From an uncultured Acidobacteriota bacterium (GTDB lineage: Bacteria > Acidobacteriota > Thermoanaerobaculia > UBA5066): 33,947 nt of DNA. Positions 22,991 through 32,500 of the stretch are shown here, piece after piece (the stretch's first letter is position 1; every line of letters starts with the position of its first letter). The notes under the pieces are model-generated. The model saw only the letters and a list, made by a program, of their open reading frames with translations, was not told the DNA's origin and made no database searches. The stretch is from positions 1-33,947 of the forward strand of contig CAIMWE010000166.1 of the NCBI GenBank assembly GCA_903845115.1, given 5' to 3'. The position numbers were made by a program, and so were the translations under genes.

Positions 22991-24270
22991 CGGCTCCTTT
23001 CCCTTTCCTCGCGCCCGCCCCCGAGGAGGTGGACCCGCAGCATCGAGAGCGCGACCGACGTCGTCCAGCGGCGGACCATCGCTCGGTCGCCCGGCAGCTG
23101 GAGGCGCCGGTGGACGACGGTGCCATCCTCGTCGGCGAGGGCGACGTGGACGAGGCCCACCGGCTTCTCCAGCGTCCCTCCCGAGGGGCCGGCGATGCCG
23201 GTGACGGCGAAGCCGACGGAGGCGCCGAAGCGCTTCCGGATCCCTTCGGCCATCTCGCGCGCCGTCTCCTCTGACACCGCCCCGGCCCGCTCCAGGGTGG
23301 CGGGATCGACTCCCGCGAGAGCGACCTTCGCCTCGTTGGCGTAGGTCACGGCGCCGCCCAGGAAGAAGTCCGACGAACCCGGGGCGTCAGTGATCCGCCC
23401 GGCCAGCGTCCCGCCCGTGCACGACTCGGCGACCGCGAGCGTCTTCCCCGCTCTCCGGAAGAGGCCCCCGACGACGGCCTCCAGCGTATCGTCGTCGCGC
23501 CCGAAGATGTCGTCCCCCAGCACGGTCCTGAAGGCCGCCTCTATCCGGTCGAGCTTCGCAGCGGTCTCCCCGTCGCTCCCCAGGGCCGTGAACTGGAGGA
23601 GGATCTCCCCGGCCGCTGCGAGGATCGTCACGGGATCGCCGGAGAACGCCGCGTAGACCGGCTGCACCTTCTCCTCCACGACGCTCTCGGCCATGCCGGC
23701 CACCTTCAGCGTCCGGCGGTGGATCCCGCCGGCGGAAGGGAACCTCCCCTTCACGAGAGCCGCGGCCCCGTCGGTCCACATCCCCCGCATCTCCACCGGG
23801 ACCCCCGGCAGGAGGACGGCGACCCTGGCCCCGTCGTCCACCAGGTAGCCCGGCGCCGAGCCGCGGGGGTTCTTCAGGACCGTCGCCCCCTCGATGACGT
23901 CCGCCTGCTTCTCGTTCACCTTCGGCATCGGGAATCCGCGTCTTGCGAAGCGCTCCTTCAGGCGGGCGAGGATCTCCTCGTCGCGGACGAGCCGATACCC
24001 GAAGACCTGCGCCACCACTTCCTTCGTCCGGTCGTCGTCGGTCGGGCCGAGGCCGCCCGTCACGATGAGCAGGGGGGCCCTCTCCAGGGCGATCCGCACC
24101 TCGGCGGCCAGGTCGTCCCACCCGTCCCCCGAGCAGGCCTTGCGGACCACCTGGATCCCGAGCGATTCGAGGCCGGCCGTCAGGAAGAGGGAGTTCGTGT
24201 CGGTCCGGCTGGTCCCGAGAAGCTCGCTCCCCACGGCCAGGATCGAGGCGGTGGGCCGATCTCCGCTCAC
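22987..24270 (-). CDS. cinA: CinA: competence/damage-inducible protein with NMN amidase domain
   Basis: 427 residues, GTG start at 24270 overlapping the ABC-F stop (GTGA). The N-terminal MoaB/MogA-like domain carries SILAVGSELLGTSRTDTNSL and VTGGLGPTDDDRTKEV; the middle has GSAPGYLV and LLPGVPVEMRGMW. The C-terminal PncC domain has AVAESCTGGTLAGRITD, GGAVTYANEAK and FAVTGIAGPSGGT. Full-length two-domain CinA. It hydrolyses nicotinamide mononucleotide (and ADP-ribose in the N-terminal part) in NAD salvage; older work named it for competence. Cytoplasmic. Confidence 0.96.
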   Translation of the reverse strand: MSGDRPTASILAVGSELLGTSRTDTNSLFLTAGLESLGIQVVRKACSGDGWDDLAAEVRIALERAPLLIVTGGLGPTDDDRTKEVVAQVFGYRLVRDEEILARLKERFARRGFPMPKVNEKQADVIEGATVLKNPRGSAPGYLVDDGARVAVLLPGVPVEMRGMWTDGAAALVKGRFPSAGGIHRRTLKVAGMAESVVEEKVQPVYAAFSGDPVTILAAAGEILLQFTALGSDGETAAKLDRIEAAFRTVLGDDIFGRDDDTLEAVVGGLFRRAGKTLAVAESCTGGTLAGRITDAPGSSDFFLGGAVTYANEAKVALAGVDPATLERAGAVSEETAREMAEGIRKRFGASVGFAVTGIAGPSGGTLEKPVGLVHVALADEDGTVVHRRLQLPGDRAMVRRWTTSVALSMLRVHLLGGGREERERSR

Positions 24271-26204
24271 GCCGGCACCTCGGCCTCGAGCCTCAGCGAG
24301 GTCTCCTCCCACTCCGCCAGGCGCTCCGCGAGCTTCTGCTCCAGCGTCGCCTGCTTCCCCTTCAGCTTCCGGGCCCTGTCGCCGTCGCGCCAGACCTCGG
24401 GGCCGGCCATCTCCGTCAGCAGCTCCTTCAGAGACTCTTCCACGCACTCGATCTCCCCTTCCAGCTCCGTCAGCCGCCGCTGGACTTTCAGCCGCTGCCT
24501 CTCCGCCGTGCGAGCGTCCCTGGTGGGCCTCGGCGCTGGCGAGGGCTCACCCTTCGCTCCGACCGCCTCAACGGCGCGCGCGGCCAGGCGCCGGCGGACC
24601 ATGTCGCCGTAGTTCCCCTCGTTCAGCTCCGCCCTTCGATCTTCGATCTCCAGGACGTGAGTGGCGATCCGGTCGATGAACCAGCGGTCGTGCGAGACGA
24701 AGACGATCGCCCCCTCGAAGTCCGAGAGCGCCTCCTCCAGCTGCTCCCGGGCGTCCAGGTCCAAGTGGTTCGTCGGCTCGTCGAGCAGGAGGAGGTTCGC
24801 CCCGCCGAAGACGATCCGGGCGATGGAGAGGCGGCCCCGCTCGCCGCCCGAGAGGGTGGCCACCGTCTGCTCGACCTCGTCCCCCTTGAAGTCGAAGAGG
24901 GCGAGGAAGTCGCGCGCCTCTCCCTCCTTCATCGAGGGGTCCTCGTCCCTGATCACGTCGATGACCCGTCGCGAGGGGAGGAGGTCGGCCATCTCCTGGT
25001 CGTAGTAGCCGACCAGGACACCGGTCCCGAACTGGCTCGACCCCCGGAGCGGAGGGAGGACCCGGGCCAGCGATTTCAGCAGGGTCGTCTTCCCGCAGCC
25101 GTTCGGACCCCAGAGCGCGACGCGGTCGCCCCGGCGCAGGAGGAAAGAGACCGGCTCGAGAAGCGCTCCCGTCTCCGGATAGCCCGGGACGATCCCCTTC
25201 GCCTCCAGGACCCGCCCCCCCGACTGCCTGGCCTCCTCGAACCGGAAGTTCAGGTCGTTGGCGTCCTCCCGGGGCGCCTCGATCCGCTCGATCCTGGCGA
25301 GGAGCTTCCGCCTCCCCTGGGCCTGCTTCGTCTTCTGCCCCGCGATGTTCCGGCGAATGAAGTCCTCGGTCCGCTCGATCATCTTCCGCTGCTGCTCGGC
25401 GGCCTTCGCTCTCAGGCGCTCCCGCTCGGCCTTCAGCTTCCGGAAGGTGTCGTAGTCGCCCGGGTACTCCTCCAGGCGGCCGTGGGCGACCTCCACGATC
25501 CGGTCGGCCACGGCGTTCAGGAAGCGGCGGTCGTGCGAGACGACGAGAGCGGCCCGCCCCCCTGCTTCCTTTCGCTCGACCAGCCAGGTCTCCAGGAACT
25601 CGATCCCGGCGACGTCGAGGTGATTCGTCGGCTCGTCCAGCAGGAGGACCGACGCGTCGGTCAGGAGGAGGCGGGCGATCTGCGCCCGGTGCTTCTGCCC
25701 CCCCGACAGCTCGCCGACGGGCCGCTCCCAGGTCTCGCGCGGGAGGCCGACGCCCGTGAGGACGCGGTCGACCCAGGAATCGGCCTCGTACCCCCCCATC
25801 CGCTCGAAGTGCTCGCGTGCCTCCTCGTGCTCTCCCAGGAGCGCCGCCACCTCGTCCGGGTTGCCGGCCGCCCCGAGCGCGGCCATCGCCTCCTCCAGGC
25901 GGCCCATCTCCTGCTCGAGCCGGACGAGGCCCTCCTGGGCCCTCGCCACGAAGGCGCGGAGCGGCTCGTCCCCTTCGGGCTCCACCGCCTGGTCTAGCGA
26001 GGCGAAGGTGGTCCCGCCCGCCACGAGCCGCCGGCCGCCGTCGGGCTCGATGTCGCCCAGCACGATCCGGAGGACGGTCGTCTTCCCGGCGCCGTTCCGG
26101 CCGACCAGGCCCACGACCCGCCCCGGGTCGTGCTGCCAGGTGGCCTCCTTCAGGACGTCCTTCGTCCCGAAGCTCTTCCGGACGTTCTCGAGCCTGTAGA
26201 GCAC
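24267..26204 (-). CDS. ABC-F family ATPase (Uup/ribosome-associated type)
   Basis: 645 residues from the GTG at 26204, which places LYRLENVRKSFG at the N-terminus as in other ABC-F proteins. First ABC domain: GRNGAGKTT, LSGGQKHRAQIARLL, LLLDEPTNHLD. A charged linker of about 80 residues follows (YPGDYDTFRKLKAERERLRA). Second domain: GPNGCGKTT, LSGGERGRLSIARI, LLLDEPTNHLDLDA. A C-terminal coiled coil (about 560-640: VQRRLTELEGEIECVEES) resembles the Uup tail. No membrane helices. It probably acts on the ribosome or on branched DNA. The reading frame is open beyond the GTG to about 26425, with a second GTG at 26276, so a longer start cannot be excluded. First gene of its operon. Confidence 0.93.
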   Translation of the reverse strand: MLYRLENVRKSFGTKDVLKEATWQHDPGRVVGLVGRNGAGKTTVLRIVLGDIEPDGGRRLVAGGTTFASLDQAVEPEGDEPLRAFVARAQEGLVRLEQEMGRLEEAMAALGAAGNPDEVAALLGEHEEAREHFERMGGYEADSWVDRVLTGVGLPRETWERPVGELSGGQKHRAQIARLLLTDASVLLLDEPTNHLDVAGIEFLETWLVERKEAGGRAALVVSHDRRFLNAVADRIVEVAHGRLEEYPGDYDTFRKLKAERERLRAKAAEQQRKMIERTEDFIRRNIAGQKTKQAQGRRKLLARIERIEAPREDANDLNFRFEEARQSGGRVLEAKGIVPGYPETGALLEPVSFLLRRGDRVALWGPNGCGKTTLLKSLARVLPPLRGSSQFGTGVLVGYYDQEMADLLPSRRVIDVIRDEDPSMKEGEARDFLALFDFKGDEVEQTVATLSGGERGRLSIARIVFGGANLLLLDEPTNHLDLDAREQLEEALSDFEGAIVFVSHDRWFIDRIATHVLEIEDRRAELNEGNYGDMVRRRLAARAVEAVGAKGEPSPAPRPTRDARTAERQRLKVQRRLTELEGEIECVEESLKELLTEMAGPEVWRDGDRARKLKGKQATLEQKLAERLAEWEETSLRLEAEVPA

Positions 26205-26475
26205 GGTCGGAGGATAAACGAGGCGCCGGCGTTCAGGACCGCGTGGGCGACGGACCGTCTCGCCGAGCTCCCCCACCCTGGCCCCGGTCTCGCCGTCGAA
26301 GAGCTCGATCCGGACCTCGGGATGGCCCTCTTCCTGGCGGGCTTCTTTGTCGGCGTCGCCCAGGGAGGTCCCCTGCTCCAGGCGGGCGGCTACGGGAGGC
26401 TCTTTCTCGACTGCGCGGGCCTTTCAGCCACCGCTGTCGCGATAGCATCGTCCTCGACTACGACAGGAGGACCCG
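26205..26475. other. Divergent intergenic region (271 bp) with open frame on the minus strand
   Basis: This gap separates the divergent ABC-F and ACP genes and must hold both promoters, but no convincing -35/-10 pair is visible. On the minus strand the ABC-F frame stays open back to a TGA near 26427. The stretch reads like protein (for example GHPEVRIELFDGETGARVGE) with mostly G/C third positions. It may be a leftover of an older gene end or a longer ABC-F N-terminus. Confidence 0.3.
26465..26470 (+). promoter_or_regulatory. Shine-Dalgarno site fixing the ACP start
   Basis: AGGAGG, a perfect Shine-Dalgarno sequence, lies five bases before GTG at 26476. It settles the start of the acyl carrier protein, which has no ATG nearby in frame. 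Confidence 0.75.
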
Positions 26476-26721
26476 GTGCCCTTGAATGTCGCGGACCTCA
26501 AGACCCTGATGAAGAGGGCCGGAATCGAACCGGACCTCGTCGATCAGCTCGACCCGGCCGTGCCGGTTCTCAGACAGGGATTGGACTCCATCGACCTCCC
26601 GCTCGTCGCCATGGCGGCGGAGAAGGAGTGGGGCATCACCATCCTGGACGCCGACGCGGTCCGCCTCCGGACGCTCGACGACTTCGTCGCCTACGTCGTG
26701 AAGCGGCGAGCCGGTGGATAG
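26476..26721 (+). CDS. Acyl/peptidyl carrier protein
   Basis: 81 residues, GTG start set by AGGAGG five bases upstream. ACP fold: helix 1 (VADLKTLMKRAG), loop, then GLDSIDLP with Ser38 as the phosphopantetheine attachment site, helix 2 (LPLVAMAAEKEWGITI), and final helix (LRTLDDFVAYVVKRR). It differs from housekeeping AcpP in having a more basic C-terminus and no acidic DSLD helix, and stands apart from any fatty-acid genes. It probably serves the GNAT-like and ligase proteins encoded next. It overlaps the following gene by 8 bases. Confidence 0.88.
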   Translation: MPLNVADLKTLMKRAGIEPDLVDQLDPAVPVLRQGLDSIDLPLVAMAAEKEWGITILDADAVRLRTLDDFVAYVVKRRAGG

Positions 26722-27757
26722 GGCCGAGGCGATCCGGCGGGTCGTCGCGACGACCTCGCTCCCCGAGGCCGGGGAGGAGTTCGTCGTCGAGCGATTCCGC
26801 GAGGAAGACGCGGGCGGCGTCGCGAGGCTCTTCGTCGAGGTCTACGGCGACACCTATCCGTTCGACCTCTACTACCGGCCCGGCGCGATCGCCGAGGCGA
26901 ACGCCCGGGGCGACCTCTCGAGCGTCGTGGCCCGGACCCCATCGGGCGGCATCGTCGCCCACGGAGCGTTCTACCGCAGCGCCGCCCCGAATCCCGGCCT
27001 CCTCGAGGTGGGACAGCTGATCGTACCGACCTCGTACCGCGAGACCTTCGCCGCCTTCCGCGTCATGCAGACGCTCTTCGAGAAGGTTGCGCCCGCTCTC
27101 GGAATCGAAGGGGTCTTCGGCGAGGCGGTGTGCCACATCCTCGCCTCCCAGAAGGTGGCGCACGTCTCCGGGATGAGCGCCGTCGGCATCGAGGTCGACC
27201 AGATGCCGGCCGGGAGCTACGAACGCGAGGGAGCGAGCGGGCGTGTCTCGTGCCTTCTTCTCTCGCGGACGTACCGCGACGCCCCGGGGCCCCTCTCCGT
27301 TCCGGCTGCCTGCGTGGACGAGACGGAGCTCGTCCTGGCCGACCTCGGCCTTTCCCGCGAGGTCACGATCTCGACCGGCCCCCTGCCGGAAAATCATCCC
27401 TCCAACGTCAGGGTGGAGGCGATCCCGTCTGCCGGAGTCCTCCGAGCCTGGGTCTCTTCCGCCGGATTCGACCTGGAGGAGCGGGCGAGGGAGATCGACG
27501 CCCGCGCCGATTCAGACGGGCTCGACGTCCGCCAGCTCTACCTGTCGCTTCACGGGCCGGGTACCGGGGCTGCCGTCGACATCCTCCGTTCGGAGGGCTG
27601 GTTCTTCGGCGGCTTCCTCCCCCTCTGGTTCGGCTCCGACGCTTTGTTTCTCCAGAAAGTCGCGCGACCGCGGTTCGACGGACTGAAGCTCTTCACGCCG
27701 AAGGCCCGGCGCCTTCTGGAACTCGTCCGGGCCTCCTGGGAACGGACGCAGACGTGA
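26714..27757 (+). CDS. Two-part GNAT-like acyltransferase
   Basis: 347 residues, GTG start inside the ACP gene. Residues about 20-190 follow the GNAT pattern: FVVERFREEDAGGVARLFVE, HGAFYRSAAPNPGLLEVGQL and TSYRETFAAFRVMQTLFEKV. The C-terminal half (about 200-347) ends in GWFFGGFLPLWFGSDALFLQ, recalling the second half of bacterial proteins annotated as long GNATs. The classic acetyl-CoA loop (Q/RxxGxG/A) is not obvious, so the acyl donor might be ACP-bound rather than CoA-bound. That is inference from the gene order. No signal peptide. The substrate is unknown. Confidence 0.65.
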   Translation: MDRAEAIRRVVATTSLPEAGEEFVVERFREEDAGGVARLFVEVYGDTYPFDLYYRPGAIAEANARGDLSSVVARTPSGGIVAHGAFYRSAAPNPGLLEVGQLIVPTSYRETFAAFRVMQTLFEKVAPALGIEGVFGEAVCHILASQKVAHVSGMSAVGIEVDQMPAGSYEREGASGRVSCLLLSRTYRDAPGPLSVPAACVDETELVLADLGLSREVTISTGPLPENHPSNVRVEAIPSAGVLRAWVSSAGFDLEERAREIDARADSDGLDVRQLYLSLHGPGTGAAVDILRSEGWFFGGFLPLWFGSDALFLQKVARPRFDGLKLFTPKARRLLELVRASWERTQT

Positions 27758-27784
27758 CGGCTCTCCTTCGACCAGGAGGATTCC

Positions 27785-29269
27785 ATGAACACCGTCGCCG
27801 CCCTCCTTGCACCCAACGTCGCCCGGCACCCTCGGCGCGCCGCCTACTTCTGCGAGGGGGAGACACTGACCTACTCGGACCTCGACGAACGGTCCGGCCG
27901 ATTCGGACAGGGCCTCCTGGCGTCAGGCGTGAAGGCAGGGGACCGGGCTCTCCTCGTCCTGCCGGACGGGTTCCCCTTCCTCTACGCGTTCCTCGGCTGC
28001 CTCAAGGCGGGCATCTGGCCGGCGCTCGTCTCGCCCCTCCTCTCCAAGGACGACACCGGCTTCGTCCTCTCCGACTCGGAGGCCACGGCCCTGGTGACGG
28101 CCCCCGATCTTCCCGCCGCGGCCGCGGACTCACCGCACCTGAGGACCCGGCTCGCCCTCGACCCGGACTCGATGGGGAGATTCCTCTCCTCCGCGCCGGG
28201 CGGCATCGAGACCGCCCCGGCGGACGACGACGACACGGCGTTCTTCCTCTACACGTCCGGCACTACCGGCGAGCCGAAAGGGGTCCCGCACGCTCACGGT
28301 GACATGCCGTTCACGGCCGACTCGTACGGAGTGTCCATCCTCGCGCTCGCCCCGGCGGACACGGTCTTCTCGGCGAGCAAGCTCTTCTTCGCCTACGGCC
28401 TCGGGAACAGCGTCTCGTTCCCGCTCCGGGCCGGGGTCCCCGCGATTCTCCATCCGGGAAAGGCCACGGCCGACGAGGTCGTCCGCCTCTTCAACTCCCA
28501 CCGTCCGACCGTCTTCTTCGGCGTCCCGACCCTTTACAGCCTGCTCCTCCGGTCGCTCGACGACTGGACAGCGTTCGGGTCGCTCCGCCTCTGCGTCTCG
28601 GCGGGCGAGGCGCTCCCGGCGCCGCTCGCCGTCGAGTGGCGGAGCCGCGCCGGCGTCGAGGTCGTCGACGGTCTCGGCACGAGCGAGACCCTCCACATCG
28701 TTCTCTCGAATCGTCCTGGGGCGGTCAGGCCCGGGTCCGCCGGAATCCCTGTGCCCGGGTACGAGCTGAGGCTGGTCGACGAGGAGGGACGCGACGTCCC
28801 CCGGGGCGTTCCCGGCCAGCTCCTCGTCCGGGGCCGGAGCCTGGCCCGCTCCTACTGGAAACGGCCGGAGAAGACGTCCGAGACGATGCTGCCCCACGGA
28901 TGGCTCAGGACCGGAGACGTCCTGATCGAGGAAGCGGGCGTCTACACGCACCAGGGACGCGCCGACGACATGTTCAAGGTGGACGCCCAATGGATCTCGC
29001 CCGTCCAGGTGGAGAGCGTCCTTTACGGCCACGCGGCCGTGAAGGAGTGCGCGGTCACGGCGACAAAGGCCGAGGGGCTGGTCAAGGTCGGAGCCCACGT
29101 CGTCCTCGGGCCCGGCTTCACCGACAGCATCGAGACGATCGCCTCTATTCGAAGGCACGTCCTATCGCACCTGCCACCCCACATGTGTCCGGCCCGATTC
29201 ACCTTCTGCGCGGAACTCCCGAAGACCGCCACCGGAAAGGTGCAGAGGTTCCGCCTGCGCGGAGCCTGA
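27785..29269 (+). CDS. Benzoate-CoA-ligase-type adenylate-forming enzyme
   Basis: 494 residues. Perfect AGGAGG five bases before the ATG. Adenylation motifs: FFLYTSGTTGEPKGVPHAHG (A3), DGLGTSETLHIVLSNRPG (A5, with the LHIxLSNRPG form of the benzoate-CoA ligase family), WLRTGDV (A7), GRADDMFKVDAQWISPVQVE (A8) and PKTATGKVQRFRLRG with the catalytic Lys (A10). All catalytic motifs look intact. It should activate an aryl or short acyl acid as the adenylate and pass it to CoA or to the carrier protein encoded two genes upstream. Located 27 bases after the GNAT-like gene, last of the cassette. No aromatic ring-degradation genes are nearby, which argues against simple benzoate catabolism. Confidence 0.9.
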   Translation: MNTVAALLAPNVARHPRRAAYFCEGETLTYSDLDERSGRFGQGLLASGVKAGDRALLVLPDGFPFLYAFLGCLKAGIWPALVSPLLSKDDTGFVLSDSEATALVTAPDLPAAAADSPHLRTRLALDPDSMGRFLSSAPGGIETAPADDDDTAFFLYTSGTTGEPKGVPHAHGDMPFTADSYGVSILALAPADTVFSASKLFFAYGLGNSVSFPLRAGVPAILHPGKATADEVVRLFNSHRPTVFFGVPTLYSLLLRSLDDWTAFGSLRLCVSAGEALPAPLAVEWRSRAGVEVVDGLGTSETLHIVLSNRPGAVRPGSAGIPVPGYELRLVDEEGRDVPRGVPGQLLVRGRSLARSYWKRPEKTSETMLPHGWLRTGDVLIEEAGVYTHQGRADDMFKVDAQWISPVQVESVLYGHAAVKECAVTATKAEGLVKVGAHVVLGPGFTDSIETIASIRRHVLSHLPPHMCPARFTFCAELPKTATGKVQRFRLRGA

Positions 29270-29580
29270 GCGCCCTTCCGCAGGATTGCCGAGGAGACTC
29301 GGAACCGAGGATCCCGCAGACGACACCTCCTGGAAACCCATCGCGATCAACAGGGCTCTCCTCTCGAACGTCTCTGGGGAGGAACGCATACCGGAAACTC
29401 TCGTCCATACCCAGCCGTCGTTCACCACCTCGTAGGCGCACCAGGCGGCGCTCCCGCCGATCCGCTCCACGACGACCCAGCCCGTAGATGTCCGACGCCG
29501 ACGCGAAGCGAGATCCGCAGTCCGTCGATCAGAACCGCGACCGGCCCGACAAGCTCGAAGACCTTCTGGTCCGAGGGGAA
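29270..29580 (-). pseudogene. Decayed coding stretch between ligase and phosphoesterase genes
   Basis: No intact gene fits this 311-bp gap. On the minus strand, directly after the TAG of the phosphoesterase gene and in the same frame, 29580-29485 reads DQKVFELVGPVAVLIDGLRI and so on, with about 25 of 32 codons ending in G or C. From about 29488 a different frame reads GWVVVERIGGSAAWCAYEVV then NDGW down to 29411, every codon ending in G or C, and then the bias fades. This looks like a former C-terminal region broken by a stop and a frameshift. The open frame continues to 29162 but loses its coding bias. No terminator for the ligase gene was seen. Confidence 0.45.
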
Positions 29581-32500
29581 CTACCAGGAGTACGGGCCGA
29601 CCGGCACCGGCGCCTCGGCGCCGCCGCCGACCAGCCGCACCGGATCAAGGTCCGGAAGCCGATGACGGGGTACGGATTCCCCGGAGATGGGAGCTGATTT
29701 CTTCTTCGTTCCGTACTTCCAGACAGAGTCGAACGCGGGATTCTTCGCCTTCAGCTTGTCGTAGTCGAAATGGACGATGTCGTACGCCACGCGGCGCACG
29801 GTGACCTCCGTCCCGTCGACGGTCACGAGGACATAGCCCATTCGCGCGTTCTCGTGCTTGTGAAACGTCTCGGGGCCGATCTCCGTCGTGATGGGGGTGT
29901 AGTCGCATCCGGCCACGAAGCGGGGATCGGTGAAAGGAGGAGTGAACTTCTTGTCGCGGTCGAGGTCGGCCCCGCCCACCCCGACGAGGATCTGATGCAG
30001 GCCGTCCAGGTTCTCGTAGCCCTTCGCCGCCTTCGTGTTCTTCACGACTGAGTGGTCCCACAGGTGGTCGTGCCCGCAGAAGAAGATCTCGACGTCGTGC
30101 TTGCTCAGGAGCGAGACGAACTGGTCGCGCTGCGGCCCCTGGCCGTTCTCGCCTCCGGTCTGATACTTCGTGTCGCCGGTGGGATAGAGCGGGCTGTGCC
30201 CGAAGGCCCACGCGTGCTGGAGGCGCGTGGCGTTGCTGTCGTAGTACGTGAGCATCCCGTCCAGCCAGTTCTTGTTCTTGCTGATCTCGCCCGAGGGTTC
30301 CTTCCAGGTGTTGTCCGACAGGCAGAAGAACCCCGGGACCGTTCCATCGTTGAAGTCGACGTCCCTCCTGGCGTCGTACTGGTCCACGAGAACGAAGAAC
30401 GCGTTCTGGAACTCGAAGGCGAAGGTCATCCCGCGAGAGTCCAGGCCGTCCGAGTTCTTCTCGGCGCCGGTGCTGACGAACTTCACCAGGGGGGCGTAGG
30501 AAGAGGCGTTGGCGACGTACTTGCCGAAGTACTTCATCCACTTTTCGCGGGTGTCCGCGATCCAGAAGTAGCTCTCGTGGTTTCCCTTGACCACCTGCAG
30601 GGTGCTGCCGGTGGTGTAGGGCGCCCACTTGACGAAGGTGTCGTCCGGCCGGCGGAAGACGCGCAGGTCGCCTTCGTGACCGGGTCCGTGAACGAGCCCG
30701 GTGGACTTGTAGAAGCTGCGGTATTGCAGATCCACGTACATCAGGTCGGGCCTGAGATATCCGGAGACGAGGTCGCCTGGAATCAGGACGAGAGAGGCGC
30801 CCTGGGCGTACGCATCCGCGGTGAGAGGACCGAGATTCCAGTAGGCGGTGCCGCTCGGGGCGCCGTCGATGATCGTGCCCCCGCGCGTGTCGTCCAGGAC
30901 GGCGAAGCTCCATTTCAGGGCTGGCCCCCCGGCGCCGGGATCCTTCCCGGGCGGCGAGAAGAGAGCGATGTGGAAGTCACCAGCCTGCACGGACGCAGCA
31001 GGGCCGGAGAGGTCCTGATAGACCTGGGCCGTCCACCCGTCGGAAACCGAACCGACGGAGTAGCGGGCGAGGGAGACCTTCTGCGCGCCCAGTCCCGAGG
31101 CCGGCAGAACCGACGTCTTCGCGACGTTCCCGAGACTCGCTTCCCCGATGATCGCCGCTGCGATCACGCTGTCCGTCACGGTGGCGGCGGACCCGGGCAA
31201 CATCGCTCCCGTGACGCTGATCGTGCCGATCCGGGCCTGGGCGACGAAGTCCGTGGAGCGGTACGGCATCCCGACCAGGTCGCGCGCCATGCCCGCCAGG
31301 ATCCGGGTGGCGAAGAGTCCGGCGGCCCGGATCTCGCCGATGTCCCCGGCGGTTTCGATTCGGGTCTGCTCCATCGCTCCGCTGACCAGAAGGTGTCCGA
31401 TACCGGAAGCACGGACATAGGCAGGGGCTGCGGATGACGACGTGACCTCTTCCGCTTCGAAGCGATCGATCGGACCGTCGACGTCGAGAGTCAGACCATC
31501 CACCTTGCCGAAGCGGAGGATGACGCCTGGGCTCTCGGCTTTCAGCGTCACGGCCACCCGTCCGGACCAGTCGTTCGAAAGCGCCCCACCTTCGATCTCC
31601 CCGCAGGGCCCGGCGATCTCGATCGGTCCGCGAAAGACGACGCCCGGGGCAATGACGCTTCCCACGGGCCCGTCCGCCTGCAGTCCAGCGAGGACGAAAC
31701 CGTCCCCCTGCCCGACGGAGAGCCGGGTGTCGCGGGCGGACCCGGTCAGACCGACGAAGAAGAGCTTTCCGAGCGGGTAGAAGGACAAGGTGCCTTTGCC
31801 CGAGCCCGTCAGAGAGACGCGAACCTGGCTTCCGTCCCTGGCGTACAGCGAGACGGGGCTCCCGGGCTCGAGAGCGACGACCTCGACGGGCGACTGCACC
31901 GCCCCCAGGTCCGAGGGAGCGCCGGCCTTGCGAAGGACGCCATTCTGGTCCGGAGAGTCCGTGGCGGGAACGCTCCCGTATCCGATGAGAAGGCTCTCGA
32001 GGAGGGGCGTGAGGACAGGCGGCCGGTTCCCGTATCCCTTCAGCTCGCCGAGACCGGCTTCGCGTTCCACGAGATTCCTGTCGCCGAACACGATGGAGCC
32101 ATCCCGCACGAGGGAGGAATCGCTCCACATCGGTCCGAGAGAGTCGGGCGGACAGAAATCACCGGCGGTCGAGCTGTTTTCCGCGAAGACCGAGTCGTAG
32201 ACCCGAGCGACGCCCGCTCCCTTCTCCAGCTCTTCGCCACCCGTGAAGTAGTCGATCCGGTTACACAATCCACCTCCACCGCCGGCCGTATTCCGCGCCA
32301 CGGTCACGTGGCTCAGGAGGATCGAGGCCATTTCGCCGTCCCGCCGCTCGTCCGAGCTGGCGGCGCCAGGGGCCGAGTCGTTGTAGATCCCGCCTCCGAG
32401 GCCCCGGCGCTGGGTGTGGAGGTCGCGGGTCTCGCTCGCAGCCGGAGGCGGAAACGAGAACGCCACGTTGCCCGCGAACGTCGTGTCGGCCAGCTCGGCG

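Noticed and set aside
29162-29470. Possible 102-codon gene on the minus strand opposite the ligase end
   Set aside because: Only its first 20 codons show coding bias, it begins with GTG inside a decayed stretch, has no ribosome site, and its end overlaps the real ligase gene. Treated as part of a decayed tail instead.
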